Source: Perkinsus olseni
Taxonomy: Eukaryota > Perkinsozoa > Perkinsida
Reading direction: 5' to 3'
Assembly (NCBI GenBank): GCA_013115125.1
Contig: JABANN010000002.1
Location: 62,001 to 126,000 of the forward strand
Length of the DNA stretch: 64,000 nucleotides
The notes under the pieces were generated by a model that saw nothing but the letters and a program-made list of their open reading frames with translations, did not search any database and was not told where the DNA came from. Both the position numbers and the translations under genes were made by a program. Position 1 is the first letter of the stretch. Each line of letters begins with the position of its first letter. Below, one piece after another: positions 20,019 to 29,552 of the stretch.

Positions 20019-21214
20019 TTGCTATACCAAATCTTTCGTAACTCGCCTCATCATGGGAGTTGCGCCAACGATACAAACGTCACGTTCATATCTGCCAAGG
20101 TGAGATTTGGTCAGCAGCCCCTCTGGACATACTTGCGTTGTTTTTTCCTCAGACCATACCAACTTTTCGCCGTATTATGTTTGTTGTATAATAAAGTAGC
20201 GATCATGAAGTGCCACGACTGGAGGCTCGCTTCTTATAGTATAATTTCGTGGCGCGGTGACGGATTCAAAGAATGAACAGAAAGAAGATGTACGTTACAA
20301 CTATATTCCCTCATCGATCGAGTCCATATCTTTCTGCTGCCAGTGTCACGTTGCACTGCGTACCGTACTATTGTATCATTTTGATCGTACATATATTTCT
20401 CTGGACAATGTTCGTGGGTTCAAGTAGCGTAGTCGGGGATGATCCCGTGTTGCTACTCGGCAGCATGTGGGTTCTATCCCGGCACCTTGCACGTTGATGA
20501 TCCATTAGCATTGCTCTACCCCTTGCTGAGTTAGATATCTAACCCGATCAGCGTACCTGATAATTCCCTCCATAAAGACTAGGTCCCGCACCTAGTAATA
20601 CTCAGTACCCCACGACGAATGTTGTGTTGGCGGCGTATCTTGAGGTTGACCTGGTAGCGTATCTTAAGGTCGACCTGGTAGCGTATCTTGAGGTTGACCT
20701 GGTAGCGTATCTTAAGGTTGACCTGGTAGCGTATCTCAAGGTCGACCTGGTAGCGTTTCTTAAGGTTACGCCAGAAGCGTATCTTGAGGTTGCCTTCGTA
20801 GCGTAGCTTGAGGTCGAGCATGTGTTGAGGAAGTGAGATAGCTTGCTTGTTTCCCTTATGGAACGTGTATGCGACGTTGTCAGCTGATAAGAGCAGCTGT
20901 GATGGTACGAAGGATGCGAAGGCCGCTGTCATCTGGAACGAGCGGCAGCCCCATCGGAGGAGGAGGTGATGCTCGGAAGGCCCTCGTCGGTGTAGTATGG
21001 CATTCGAGAGAAGTAGTGCGTGCGTGGTCAGCCCTGGGGCGGCCGTGTAGTTGATGTCGCTCTCTGAGGGTAGGGAGCACGGTGCCCGAGCCCCGGACAA
21101 GCGAACCGAGCTAGCACGATCAGCCTCTCCCAATCCATTTTCGCACCGCTCGGAGATAGTACCACCTTTTCCTGCTCGCTAGGTGCTATAGCGGTTTCAT
21201 CGCGTGAGCTAACA
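20019..21214. other. Spacer between CCR4 and the next gene
   Basis: Contains a degraded tRNA-like stretch (about 20415-20490, ending GGGTTCTATCCCGGCACC) and the 24-bp tandem repeat. A minus-strand frame of 184 codons (20579-21133) runs through the repeat and encodes KIRYQVNL-type octapeptides. The plus strand is open through the repeat too, so the frame is probably a product of the 24-bp (3n) periodicity rather than a gene. Confidence 0.5.
20633..20824. repeat. Tandem repeat, 24-bp unit x 8
   Basis: Units of the type GCGTATCTTGAGGTTGACCT + GGTA begin at 20633, 20657, 20681, 20705, 20729, 20753, 20777 and 20801. The first five are nearly identical and the last three diverge. The 16-nt core GTATCTTGAGGTTGAC also occurs once inside the CCR4 gene near 16975. 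Confidence 0.95.
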
Positions 21215-24200
21215 ATGGCTAGCGAAGTGCCTCTTCCTGAAGCAACGGCCGAGATGAAGCTTCGAAGTAAGGGCGAGTCCACGCCCCTTCGTAACTCCCT
21301 TTGCAGGTCACAGTGGAAGTGAATCGAGAGTGAAGGTGCCGCATCGTAACGGGTATAAGAAGCTGAACGGCAATGGACAGAGCTTAGTGCAAGGGATTGA
21401 AAGACTCACTGCGAAGAGTGCTGTTGGAAGGGGGAGGATTACCGACTTTATCGATCAGTTGCACGCTTGCGGGCTGCGAGAAGATACGCTTGGTGAGTAC
21501 GCGTGCAGCTGTTGAGCAGTTGGGGTAATTTCGCTCTATCATGGCCGGAAATGTGAAGCCGTCGTGCAGTGTAGGGAGGGACTGTAGATCGTTGAGGAAT
21601 AGCAAGATAGCAAGATGCTAGGTTCTAGCCAGCATGGATAGTTGTGAGTATAAGCCCCTTACGTCTATTCTGGTCGCATTCCATTAGCTCAATAGCTGTC
21701 CCCGGCAGCCTTTCCATACTGCCCGTGGCACTTGACGTCATTGGATTGAGCGTCATTGGATTGAGGGGCACTTCGTTTTCAAAGGACGACCGAGATGTTC
21801 TTCGGTGTGCGATTTCTCGTAAGGAGCCATAACAGCCGTGACGCTGAAACATTCAGGTTCCTTGCCGACTGAGAGTCTGTTGCGGATCCTGCAGGGTCTG
21901 ACCGCGCGCCTCGCGAATGGGAAGACGAGGATGGATCAGCGATCGAACTCTCTAGTCACGAGGATTGCAGAAATTGTCACGGATAGGGCTCAGGAAGGAG
22001 GTACTGGAGGGGGCAGCGCGTCGTAAATTTTGCGAAACTTTTCCGATTTAACTTCCTCCCCATTCTGGAGCTTCCGGATGGCCTTTGGGGCCCCTCGTGG
22101 CAGTCGGAAGATTTGTGAAAATTTCAGAAAAAAATCTCCCAAAAATTGCCCAATTTTTTTGTTGAGAACTGCGGGAAGTGCCTTCTGTTTAGATATGCCA
22201 TTGGACTCGCTGGTGTATTTTTTGTTGCGAATAACGCAGCTGGGTCGGCTAGAACTTCTGCAGGTTGCTGCAAATCTCCCGATGCAGCGCTTCGATGAGT
22301 TCTTCACCAGTGGGGACCGAGGCCTGAGTTCCCTTGCTACGGCGCTGCAGGTAGGCAGCAGAGGAGAGGGTGATATATCGTGGCTGGAATGACGGATTTC
22401 GCTCCTCTCAGAATTTTTCTCGCGCATTTCTAGCATCTTTCGGGAATCTTTTGAGGAATTTTCTATTAGTGGATAAATGAGAACTTCCGGTCATATTGAG
22501 CACCCTTGAAAAGGAGTTAGTACAGAGTGAGTAGGAGAGTGAGTTAGTACAACTTGAGTAGGAGTTGAAGTTAGTACAGCGGTTATCACCCTAGACAGCA
22601 GAGGAGAGGGTGACAGATCGGTGGATTTTGTCTGCCCGATTTTTTCTCGAATATCGCCGTTCGGGAAATTTCCTCGAGGAATTCGAGAAATTTTTCAAGG
22701 AATTGACGGCTAGTGGAAGATAATCTTGTGGATGTTTTCTTTGTTCATTCGTAAGGCTGCTGCGGGAAATCATTGCGTCACGCGCCACAAAATTACGCCG
22801 GTGATCCCTCTCTCGTTCTTGCAGGTCACCCAATCTTGGCGTGCGGCACGGAACCGCGGCGATCAGTTTCCCGACTTTATGTACCCCCTAGTCCGGCCAG
22901 ACGGCCGTCACTGTGTTGCCCTTGCGGACTCGGCCCTGGCTCACCTCGTGGCCGCTGGGGCTCCTGGCGGACCTTCGATGCATCGCAACGAAGAGAGTGG
23001 TTTCACGCCGGAGGAAGAACTTGTTCGGGTAAATTCTTGCTGCAGAGGATTGAGAGTCTCGCCTTCCTCAGGTCTGTGTTTTGCTGCATCGCTTGCGACC
23101 GCAATCCGAAGCGGTCATGGGAGGAATGTCATTTCTCGCGCGCCCGGAAATTATTAATGGCTTCCATGGCGAGCAGGAGAAACTGCATCCGGCGGTCTCG
23201 GCAGCGGCGGAGTTTCTTGCGAATGAGGGGTTGATCGAAAGGATGAGCCCTCCTGTGTTGTATGGAGTTTTACTGAAGCATGTGGCGTATCTTCCGGAAA
23301 AGTCGCGGCAAATTTTACTGGAAATATTTTTGCGGCGCGCGACAAATCTGCCAGTCACCGAGCTGCAGCGATGTATAGTGAACTTCGGTCCCTGTGAGAT
23401 CTTTCTGGAGCGGCTGAGCAAGTACTACGGCCTCTACGACGTCCACGCTGATCGGCAGCTGGTCAATCGGCTGTGCCTTGAGTCCTTAGGGCCGGTGATG
23501 AAGTATCTTTCAAAGATACCAGCTGGTAGTGAGATCTGGAAGTCTCCCGAGATGCCCTCTTTGATGCTTCATGCGGCGCATTTGGCGGTCGTGGTGAAGC
23601 GAGATTATCGAATGCACGTGGACCTTGCGGTCTGCTGCGCGAGAGTTGGGGCGCAGAAGGTACAGAGCAAATCTGTGTATGATATCTTAGCTTCATCCTT
23701 GCATCACTCGGGGAAGGTCGAATCGTCGATGGGTTCGCTGGGAGAGGTTTGCAAGGCCTATGGGTTGCCTGACCGTAGGGCGAATTTCGGGGCGCGCGGT
23801 CGAGCGTCGGAGGCGGCAGCTGGGTTCATCTCGGACTGCGTTGGGAGACTGTCCGAGAGCAACGGAGAGGAATTGGCGATTTTTGGGGAACTACTGCGCG
23901 CCGCGAAATGGCCCATGAAGCAGACGTGGATCGCCCTGAGCGGGGAGGTGGCTAAGCGCAGTTGGAGGGCAAATCGATCGCGCGATCGATTTCGTCAGAA
24001 TGATACGTCCCCACCGGTTAAGGATGAATCGGCCCACGAGCAGGCGAGCTCTGGAGATCATCTAGGGGAAAGGCGACTGAGTCCTGTGCATGCGTACAGG
24101 TTATACCACTCCTTCGTCAACTTTCACGAGGGCATGGCGGCGAGTTTGCTTCCTGTGGTCCTCATCTCCATTCGCCAGGAAGACCGACTAGAGGAACTTG

Positions 24201-24814
24201 CCCCGTTATTTCTGGCCTGGCGAGTCGGTGACTCTGAAATTGGAGTGATGCGAGAAGCCATCGGAAAATGTAGTGCTAGGGTGGACGAGGCGTCTCGGGA
24301 GACGTTGTGGGAGGCGATCAGAGTGGCCAGCCTGAGTGGGCTTCCGGACGCCCAAATCGAGCGCCTGGTGGAGCCGCTTCTGAGTGGCTCTCTAGGCGTG
24401 CCGGAGGGGCGCGAAATTGTTATTGGATCAGCCTTAGTCCGGCGGAAGGGCTCGGAAAAAGTTGCAGCGATTTTAGAAAGATTGACCGAAAACGATCGGC
24501 TGTGTGGGATTCTGTCGAAGTGCGACGCTCGAGAATTGGTGGAGTGCCATGCGTTGTGCCACTGGGTTGGCGGACGGACGATGGAGGAATGGAATTTCGT
24601 GGCGCAGCGAAAAATGCCGGAAGTTCAACCGGACGAATGCTTGCTCTCGAAGCTGCAGGAGAAGGTCGAAGAGGAGAGAGCAGCGGTTGAATTGCTGCGG
24701 AACTTGGGAGATCGGCAGTGTCCGTCGGCGAACGGCGTCACGGCAGGCATGGGTTTGGCGTTTTTTCTGCTGGCCTTGGGTAACTCGGTTGACGAGTATC
24801 TTCTCACTGGATAG
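21215..24814 (+). CDS. Helix-rich hypothetical protein (835 aa), six exons
   Basis: All six exons join in phase: 21215-21266, 21307-21492, 21836-22000, 22193-22350, 22825-23028 and 23072-24814, giving 836 codons. Exon 1 starts MASEVPLPEATAEMKLRS. The product is almost wholly helical with repeated short helix-turn-helix segments (SLLRILQGLTARLANG, LVYFLLRITQLGRLELLQVA, VLYGVLLKHVAYLPEKSRQI), recalling FASTK/RAP-type or heptatricopeptide-like organellar RNA-binding proteins of alveolates. No RAP or catalytic motif is seen, so this is only a guess. Intron 4 (22351-22824) contains an internal duplication; intron 2 contains GTCATTGGATTGAG twice in tandem (about 21740-21769). The gene at 59.3-63.8 kb has a similar texture. 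Confidence 0.85.
22351..22824. repeat. Intron with internal duplication of about 120 nt
   Basis: Both copies begin CAGCAGAGGAGAGGGTGA (about 22355 and 22597) and share TTTTTCTCG, TTCGGGAA, GAGGAATT and GCTAGTGGA-like words in the same order. Between them lie repeats of GAGTTAGTACA. It looks like a diverged tandem duplication inside the intron. Confidence 0.6.
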
Positions 24815-25095
24815 ATTTTGTATCTTTGGACGTGTTTCTGTGACATGGTAGAGAAGTCGGTAATGAGTTTCGGTAGGGATTGTAAGATTCGAAGGGAAAT
24901 CGATCACGTGGGCGCGCGCTTTTGTGCCCACCGGTGATCTCGTGTGTACATTTACTCATGCATTTTACTGTACTAGAGGTATCATTTTATCTTATGAGTA
25001 TGCAAGGGTTGAGCTTGGTTGATACACATGTAGAAGATATTTTGTGCATGCGCGCAGGATATTTGTGTGATTTTCATTTGGTTGTCTCCTTGATC
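24815..25095. other. Spacer
   Basis: Short spacer between two plus-strand genes. It contains one copy of the GC-rich motif GGGCGCGCGCTTTT near 24911. Nothing else was recognised. Confidence 0.5.
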
Positions 25096-25849
25096 ATGGC
25101 CAATGGTTACTACGCAAGACCTAATGATTGGCAGATGGTGCCGGGGACGTCATGCGCTGTGATGGAGGTTGACGATACTAGGCCGGGCAAAAGGAAGCTC
25201 GGTAACAAAACACCTCTGCCGGGGTTCGAACCCACCACCTCTGCATGTTGCAGGTGATGTTGACGGACCTAGCGATTTTGCTGGTGGAATCTCCAGCGTA
25301 ATAAGTAGCTGCAGCAGCGCCAGTACGTGCCCGCCGCCGATGGCCGTGTGTGACGATGAGGAGAAGGATGTGAAACGAGTGCGGACCGGTGAGGCACCTG
25401 AGAGTGCGCACCGGAACCCGTATGAGGTAGTAGGCCGGGCAACACTGCACCCGAATGGAGGCCTATTTTGCGAATTTCGTGGCGCGCGAAGTATGAGCTA
25501 ACTGTCTGTGATTAAGGCTTCCCTTGCTCTCATATAGTATGAGCATTTGAATCACCAAACCAATCATCGCTGGATACGCTACCAACCTACGGCGTGAGTT
25601 GCGGAATAGTGCATCATCAAAGGCCAGCCTAGCGGGTCGATGCTTGTCTCCCTGATTCCCGTTGTGGTCGACACGAATGGTTATTTTCAGGTGATAAATG
25701 CAATGCTTCGCTCCGCTAATCTTGATAAACAACGGAGGGCGGAGGAGGCGGCCGAGATTGAGAGGCTGCGGGTCGAGCAGTACTGGGCTCAGCACAATCG
25801 ATGGCTCCAGCAGAACCTCAGTCATCTCCGACAGGGCAATGGACAGTGA
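25096..25849 (+). CDS. Small nuclear-type protein with C-terminal coiled coil (145 aa), three exons
   Basis: Exons 25096-25201, 25254-25426 and 25691-25849 join in phase to 146 codons. The N-terminal half is disordered and contains a basic KRKLG patch that may be a nuclear signal, with an acidic EEKDVKRVR region. The C-terminal third (LDKQRRAEEAAEIERLRVEQ) is a strong amphipathic coiled coil. No family is recognised with confidence. Intron 1 (52 nt) is a tRNA-like antisense block. Intron 2 (25427-25690) contains GCGAATTTCGTGGCGCGCGA near 25468. Confidence 0.72.
25202..25253 (-). other. 52-nt intron made largely of an antisense tRNA 3' half
   Basis: The minus-strand reading contains GAGGTGGTGGGTTCGAACCC followed by CGGC, a variable region plus T arm. 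The boundaries are fixed by the frame (KRKLG / DVDGPSD). Confidence 0.75.
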
Positions 25850-26891
25850 AAAACTTATCATTACTATGGTGCTGTTGTAGCTGATGCTATCCTGTATCAT
25901 TTTCCTTACACGTCTTGCATACACTCGGATTTTCTCAACGTATACGAGGGATAACTACCTGTATTTACTCTGTGATATAGGCGGCGGTTCTGACCAAATA
26001 TAGTGGCGTTTGCCGAAGGGACAAACTTTCGGGTATCTTGCATATCTTGCGTTTTCTCAATATGAGTGCAGTGGATAGCGCCTTACTAGGGGCCGCGGTC
26101 TAGCTGCTTAGTGCCAGTTGCGCTTAGTCGGTTACCCTTTGTTCTCCCTGTCGAGCGGACCGCTAAAGCAATGGTGAGGTATGGTAATGGTCCGGCAATG
26201 CCGCGAGAGCGGGTATGGTGAATTTGTGAGCCCTGCTGGCCCAATGGATAAGGCGCCACCTTCCTAAGCTGCAGACTCCGGGTTTGATCCCCGGGTAGGG
26301 TATTTGCTTTCCCTCTGTGTATAAGCCTCTGGATGCGTACTGTGGGGAGACTCCGAAAGTATCATCATACAACGTGAACTGCGTTTTCAGCAGATGTTAT
26401 TTTCATTGGCTCTCGGCGCGACCCTCAGGAGTCCAATGGCCCGTATCACCTGGACCATGCTTCCTCGCATGCGAATCGTAACGGAGCCTGAGCCGCCATT
26501 GGCTATTTTCTGCCGCCGAGATCGCGGGGCCAGGTTCAAAACGATAAGACGGTGAGTGAACTTTACTTCGACCTCCTGCGGCCTGATAGAATCGTCGACA
26601 AACGAGTGGGTCGACGGGTTTTATCCGTCAGGCGGCATTATAGGCAACAGAAGCGCAAAGCCAAGGAAAGACAGCAAGAATCGACCGAAGGGCGGAGCCA
26701 GTTCACCCGCACCCTGTAACTGTGCCAAGTGATAACGAGTGTGGTTTCTGATTCGCCGTATAAAGTTGTGTTCAATAGAGTGGGCTGTGGCGTTGGCAGT
26801 CTGCGTCGGTATTTGCGGCTCCAAACTGAAACACGCCTTTGACTCAGTGAGTCAGACTCAGTATAGTGTATGAACAAACGCCGAATCTCCC
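25850..26891. other. Spacer with a degenerate tRNA-Arg copy
   Basis: Apart from the tRNA-like sequence at 26230-26302 no gene is supported. A short minus-strand frame (26621-26824) has a hydrophobic C-terminus but no other support. Confidence 0.5.
26230..26302 (+). tRNA. tRNA-Arg(CCU)-like, degenerate copy (probable pseudogene)
   Basis: The acceptor stem (GCCCTGC with GTAGGGT), D arm and T arm (CCGGG TTTGATC CCCGG) are intact, and the loop TTCCTAA still has CCT as anticodon. The anticodon stem (CCACC against GCTGC) has two mismatches, including one next to the loop-proximal pair. It is about 90% identical to the intact gene 760 bp downstream on the other strand. It probably arose by copying of that gene and then decayed, though residual function cannot be excluded. 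Confidence 0.65.
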
Positions 26892-28256
26892 ATGAGTTCC
26901 TCAGCTTCGACCTCGGCTAACTCACTCGAGACTGATATTTCGAAAGGGTTGCAGACGATCGAGACAAAAACGGAAGTAAGGCGGGCGGTTCAGATTAACA
27001 ACCTGTGGGTTACAGGCCGAGCAGAGACAGCTGGGGAGTAAAAAGTAAAAATATTTACCCTACCCGGGGATCGAACCCGGAATCTCCACCTTAGGAGGGT
27101 GGCGCCTTATCCATTGGGCCAGCAGGGCTGTTGATAACATTATCCTGCCAATAAGTGTTGTCTTCTCCCCGGCTTGATCACTTTTTGTAGGTTCAATGTA
27201 TTTCGCTCAGCATCCTTCAACGAGAACTACACGAAGCTCGGAGGCGCGAAAGTAAAATGGTCCAAGAAATAGACCGGCTTGAAGAGAGGTGCAGTGAGCT
27301 CGACGATGCGGCTCGCGGTGTGAGTGAGGAAGCTCAAGAAGCTCGGCGACAATCCGCATCCCGAGCCATAGAATCGCAATTCTTGCGCGGAGAACTCGAA
27401 GAGGTGAAGAGGAAACTAACCGAAGCGGAGCAACGGGCAGCGAGGTACCGCGCCGAGAAATTCAGAGCGGAGCGAGAGGTCCAGGATATCCACTGGGAAC
27501 AATCTAAGAAGGATCACTCAAGTGACTCACGGATGGAGAGATTGCGAGAAAAAATTTCGAACTTGGAGTGCGCGTATCAGTCTGCCTTCGCCATGAACAA
27601 GGAGAACGAGGAACTTTGCACGTGTCTGCAGCTGCGGCTAAAAGCCATGTCGGAGCAAATGCTCATTTTGCAAAAAGAAAATATCCGCGTAAGACAATCG
27701 CTGAGCTCGAGGATTACGGAACTTATGCGGCAAAGTGAAGAGGACGAGGAAGAGGAAGATTCAGTCGACGACGAACGAAGTGTACATGAGTTGGTGCGGG
27801 ACAATGAGCTGCTGAGGAGCCGAGTACGGTATTTAGCCAGTTTACTCACTTCCGACGGGCATGCTGATTTGGGCGAAAACCACATTGAGAGGACGATTTA
27901 CGACCGTATCGTGTCCGAACTGAGAACTCTAGAGGTGAGTGCCTGGGAGTGTACGACAGCTCCCTTTTTCTCGGACTTCGTTCATCCCGGAGCTGAGGGT
28001 GTTCTTCATTTGTTTTTCTGCGCAGGTCGTGAAAGCAGACCAGGATACCGAGATTTCTCGGCTGACGGCTGAGATGGCGCGACTCCGAGATGACATTAAC
28101 GCTTTTGGCCTCGATATCGGGGACGAGGGCAACTTCCGCATGAACGATGAAGCGGAGACCAAAAGTCGCGAGAGTCGAAAGAGCAAGGGTGGCAAGCGAG
28201 GGTCGAAGTCGAGACGCCGACGGCGGTCAGTGTTGGCCGATTGCGTGCCTCAGTGA
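26892..28256 (+). CDS. Coiled-coil protein (352 aa), three exons, hosting a tRNA gene in intron 1
   Basis: Exons 26892-26975, 27191-27934 and 28026-28256 join in phase to 353 codons. After a Ser/Thr-rich start (MSSSASTSANSLETDISKG) nearly the whole protein is a heptad-type coiled coil (for example KMVQEIDRLEERCSELDDAA and ENEELCTCLQLRLKAMSEQM). An acidic stretch (EEDEEEEDSVDDE) lies near residues 190-200 and the C-terminus is very basic (KGGKRGSKSRRRRRS), suggesting binding to nucleic acid or tubulin. No specific family is recognised. Intron 1 (26976-27190) carries the antisense tRNA-Arg gene. Confidence 0.82.
27056..27128 (-). tRNA. tRNA-Arg(CCU), inside an intron, antisense to the host gene
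   Basis: A complete cloverleaf on the minus strand: acceptor GCCCTGC/GTAGGGT plus discriminator A, D arm GCCCAATGGATAAGGC, anticodon arm CCACC CTCCTAA GGTGG (anticodon CCT), and T arm CCGGG TTCGATC CCCGG. All stems pair, A and B boxes are canonical, and no intron is present. It lies within intron 1 of the coiled-coil gene, on the opposite strand. The minus-strand 3' flank is TAAATATTTTTAC, whose T run could terminate Pol III. Confidence 0.96.
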
Positions 28257-29552
28257 ATAGTTGCCACTGGCAACTTGCCAGCATGTGATGTGTGAATGTT
28301 CCTCCTCGCCGAAATGGTCCCTTGTTGTGCTTCATAGTTCGGGATTCGATAAGCTCAACTACTCACTAACAAGTTGTTAGCAGTGCGAAGTTTTCTCAAC
28401 TCGACGCTAGTGGATGATTCCATTGCTGCAGTTCCACTTGAACGAGAGGATCTTAAGATTCCTTCAGCAATGCGGTCCTAAGTTTCCGAGGATTAGTATT
28501 CTCCTCCGTCCATAAGGATCGCAAGGCATTGAAAACGCGGTCATGAATTGGTTCGAAGCTCCACGGGGCTTTCGTAGCTTTCGGAACTCACGCATGATCC
28601 GAGCGTATCAGCTCGGATGTCTTCAAACTGATTGAAGCGGTCGCGTAGGACCCCTTTCCCCAGGATCTTCCGCCCGGGGAGCACGCTCCGCACGCATGCA
28701 CAAGTTTGTCTCGAGAAGAGTTCGTACACCCGCGATCACAGCGGTATTGACGGAGGGCTTCCGTTCTTGAGTGCATCAAACTCATTGGTCCAGCTCGGCC
28801 TGACACTGGTCGGAGTCGCGCATCCCCAAAGTCGAACGGGCATATGACGCGCTTTGACCGAGGGGACCTCGTCATCTGGGTCTTCTGAGTCACGCCACTC
28901 ACAGAGGGGCTCACAAGCGTTGAAAGGCTGGATTGTTTTGCAGGAAGAATGAGCTGTGTCCGAGAGCCCGTTTCCGACGCCAAGTGAATGCACATCGTTC
29001 CCTGCCGAAGCCAGGGCGATGCGGCCAGTTCGTTCCCGCTCTAGCTCGAGTAGGGGTGATTGCTGTCTCCCTGGCCCTCTGGACCACCAATGAACGATAT
29101 CAGAAGGGCAGCGCACCGGTAAGGGGTCGAGCGATGTGAACATGACAGAGTGAGTCGGGAAGCTTACAGACTGGGAGCCACAGTAGCCCGTACCAGCCCA
29201 CACCCACTGTATGCCGGAGAACTCAAGCTCTGCCCTGGTCGTTCGAGGTAGCACAGAACGCATGCGCTGATGGGGGGAGCCGCACGCGTGTACAGCAGGA
29301 TAACTGTCTCTGACTGAGAGACTAGTGATGCCGATCTACTTTGCAACCGTCGACTTTCGCCGCTCTCGCCAGTTGACGATGAGACATCACAGTCGCATCC
29401 ACCTGTCTGGTCCAATCACTTTTGTGTTCAACTGTGACGTGGTCTGTAACTCCGTGATGGTCGCGCCGCAGTTGTGAGCAGGTGACCGCGAGTCTCAGCT
29501 GTCCGGTGCACCATGTCAGTTGTCACCATTATTCCCATCTCACCCACTTGCC
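28257..29552. other. Spacer without supported gene
   Basis: Two overlapping minus-strand frames (28588-28995 and 28736-29263) are open for 135 and 175 codons but share no recognisable motif, and at most one could be coding. Nothing else was seen. Confidence 0.4.

Noticed and set aside
20579-21133. 184-codon minus-strand frame through the 24-bp repeat as a gene
   Set aside because: The repeat period is a multiple of three and free of stops on both strands, so an open frame is expected without selection. No other coding support.
24590-24612. GGAATTTCGTGGCGCAGCG as another copy of the intron motif
   Set aside because: It lies inside well-supported coding sequence (EWNFVAQRK) of the 835-aa protein, so the match may be coincidental and was not counted.
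28588-29263. Two overlapping minus-strand frames of 135 and 175 codons
   Set aside because: They overlap in different frames, have no motif and lie in a region where splice-phase tests gave no consistent gene.
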